DNA of 5,711 bases from an uncultured Peptococcaceae bacterium (GTDB lineage: Bacteria; Bacillota; Peptococcia; Peptococcales; Peptococcaceae), in assembly GCA_902496505.1 (NCBI GenBank), contig CABVBB010000174.1, positions 1 through 5,711 on the forward strand. The letters run 5' to 3'. The position numbers and the translations under genes are program-made. The notes under the pieces were generated by a model. That model worked only from the letters and a program-made list of their open reading frames with translations. It was not told the DNA's origin and searched no databases. How positions within the stretch are numbered: position 1 is the stretch's first letter; every line of letters starts with the position of its first letter. Below are positions 4,943 through 5,711 of this stretch, in pieces.

Positions 4943-5711
4943 TTATAAACGTTCGGTAAGTATCTGATAAGCGGGGGCGCCTTCGCATTGCGCAGGCATA
5001 TCGACGCCCAAGAGTACGGCGGCAGTGGGAGCGACGTCCACTTCGCGGATATAGCGGTCGATGACATAGCCTGGCTTGATGCCTGGTCCGGCAGCGGCAA
5101 AGATCGGTCCGACGGAAGTATCGTTGTGGCCGATGGCTGTGGAGAGGGACTCGCCGTGGTCAAAGTTGTAGTCTTCATGCACCATGAAGATGATATCAGC
5201 AGCGTAGGGCCCGCCCATCCCCAGAAGGATGGCGTCTTTGTTGTGCAGCGCCACGGAGACGATGCGGTGGCCGGTCTTTTGATCACGATAGCCATAGAGA
5301 TCGGTGATGATCTGCTCTTCTAATTCATATTTATCAGCGGGATCGACGATACCGTGCGCATCGCGGCCTTTTAAGTTGATGTAAATGCTGTTGGCGCGGG
5401 TCTGGACAGCGCGGGTATTTGCCCAATCGATCTCGGGCAGCGTTTTGCCGCTTTCATCTTTTTTGAGCACCGTGTAGCCTAGTTCGCCCATGATGCCGAC
5501 ATTGATGCCGGCGTTGTCGCCGATGACGTGATGATCGCCTTCGGGACAGATCAGGGAATGGTCGCTGAAGAGGAGGATGGTCCAGCCTTTGTCGATGTAG
5601 GGCAGGAAGCTGCCGATATACTCATCAGTCCATTGGTAGGTGGCTTCATGCCACTGGCGGACGACGTCTTCGCTGACTGTGGAGGCAGCGCGGTCTTTGA
5701 GATATTTCATG
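4943..5711 (-). CDS. type I phosphodiesterase / nucleotide pyrophosphatase-like protein, 5' part missing
   Basis: The 255 visible C-terminal residues belong to the alkaline phosphatase superfamily, closest by motif to the type I phosphodiesterase / nucleotide pyrophosphatase group, which hydrolyses phosphate esters with two metal ions. Visible landmarks are LLFSDHSLICPEGDHH (D50 and H51 as the metal-binding pair), RANSIYINLKGRDAHGIV, the third metal-ligand candidate H195 in TAIGHNDTSVGPIF, then FAAAGPGIKPGY and the closing VDVAPTAAVLLGVDMP. The family's N-terminal half, with the first metal Asp and the Thr/Ser nucleophile, is not present, so the ATG at the window edge (5708-5710) is almost surely an internal Met and the gene runs on beyond 5711. 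Canonical SDHG reads SDHS here. The substrate is unknown, and since the N terminus is missing, export cannot be judged. Confidence 0.88.
   Translation of the reverse strand, partial: MKYLKDRAASTVSEDVVRQWHEATYQWTDEYIGSFLPYIDKGWTILLFSDHSLICPEGDHHVIGDNAGINVGIMGELGYTVLKKDESGKTLPEIDWANTRAVQTRANSIYINLKGRDAHGIVDPADKYELEEQIITDLYGYRDQKTGHRIVSVALHNKDAILLGMGGPYAADIIFMVHEDYNFDHGESLSTAIGHNDTSVGPIFAAAGPGIKPGYVIDRYIREVDVAPTAAVLLGVDMPAQCEGAPAYQILTERL

Noticed and set aside
4768..5295. Minus-strand ORF of 175 codons overlapping the phosphodiesterase gene
   Set aside because: It lies in another frame of the conserved phosphodiesterase, then runs through the terminator and the reductase promoter; Ser/Pro-rich shadow composition.
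5708..5710. ATG at the window edge as start of the phosphodiesterase
   Set aside because: The family's nucleophile and first metal site lie in an N-terminal half absent here, so the methionine is internal.
1..5711. CRISPR arrays, insertion sequences, toxin-antitoxin or phage genes
   Set aside because: No spaced direct repeats, transposase motifs, terminal repeats or phage-type genes were seen on either strand.

Overview
The window reads as chromosomal housekeeping and metabolic DNA from a moderately GC-rich member of the Bacillota, probably a strict anaerobe of the Clostridia or Negativicutes type. The pointers are a ribosomal protein S21 gene behind a HinT gene, AGGAGG-type ribosome binding sites, a secreted protease with a copper-amine-oxidase-like stalk domain, a two-cluster iron-sulfur aldo/keto reductase, and a tRNA-Gly without an encoded CCA tail. 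The genus cannot be fixed from the sequence alone.

Plus strand, 1-3280. The window opens inside a HinT-type nucleotide hydrolase gene (stop at 292). A near-consensus sigma-A promoter (300-328) drives rpsU (417-602, GTG start), which ends at a strong terminator (637-667). Two genes follow, 21 bases apart and probably co-transcribed: a PLP-dependent threonine aldolase (689-1720) and an exported S41-family peptidase with a stalk domain (1742-3211). A second strong terminator (3226-3277) closes this unit.

Middle, 3278-3650. About 200 bases hold no credible ORF but several inverted repeats, including a perfect 10-bp hairpin. A strong promoter (3477-3505) then drives a lone tRNA-Gly with anticodon CCC (3521-3591). 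A two-way terminator (3608-3645) separates it from the convergent minus-strand genes.

Minus strand, 3656-5711. An aldo/keto reductase with two C-terminal [4Fe-4S] motifs (3656-4771) has its own extended -10 promoter and a perfect 20-bp palindrome in its leader. Upstream of it in transcription lies the C-terminal part of a type I phosphodiesterase / alkaline-phosphatase-superfamily enzyme (4943 to the window edge), with its own terminator (4893-4926).

The genes fall into at least four separate transcription units with no shared pathway. I see no defence system, mobile element, CRISPR array or prophage, and no convincing new multi-gene system. The most interesting signals are regulatory: an inverted repeat that would bury the rpsU start codon in a stem, the palindrome in the reductase leader, the structured spacer before tRNA-Gly, and the terminator placed directly before the threonine aldolase gene.
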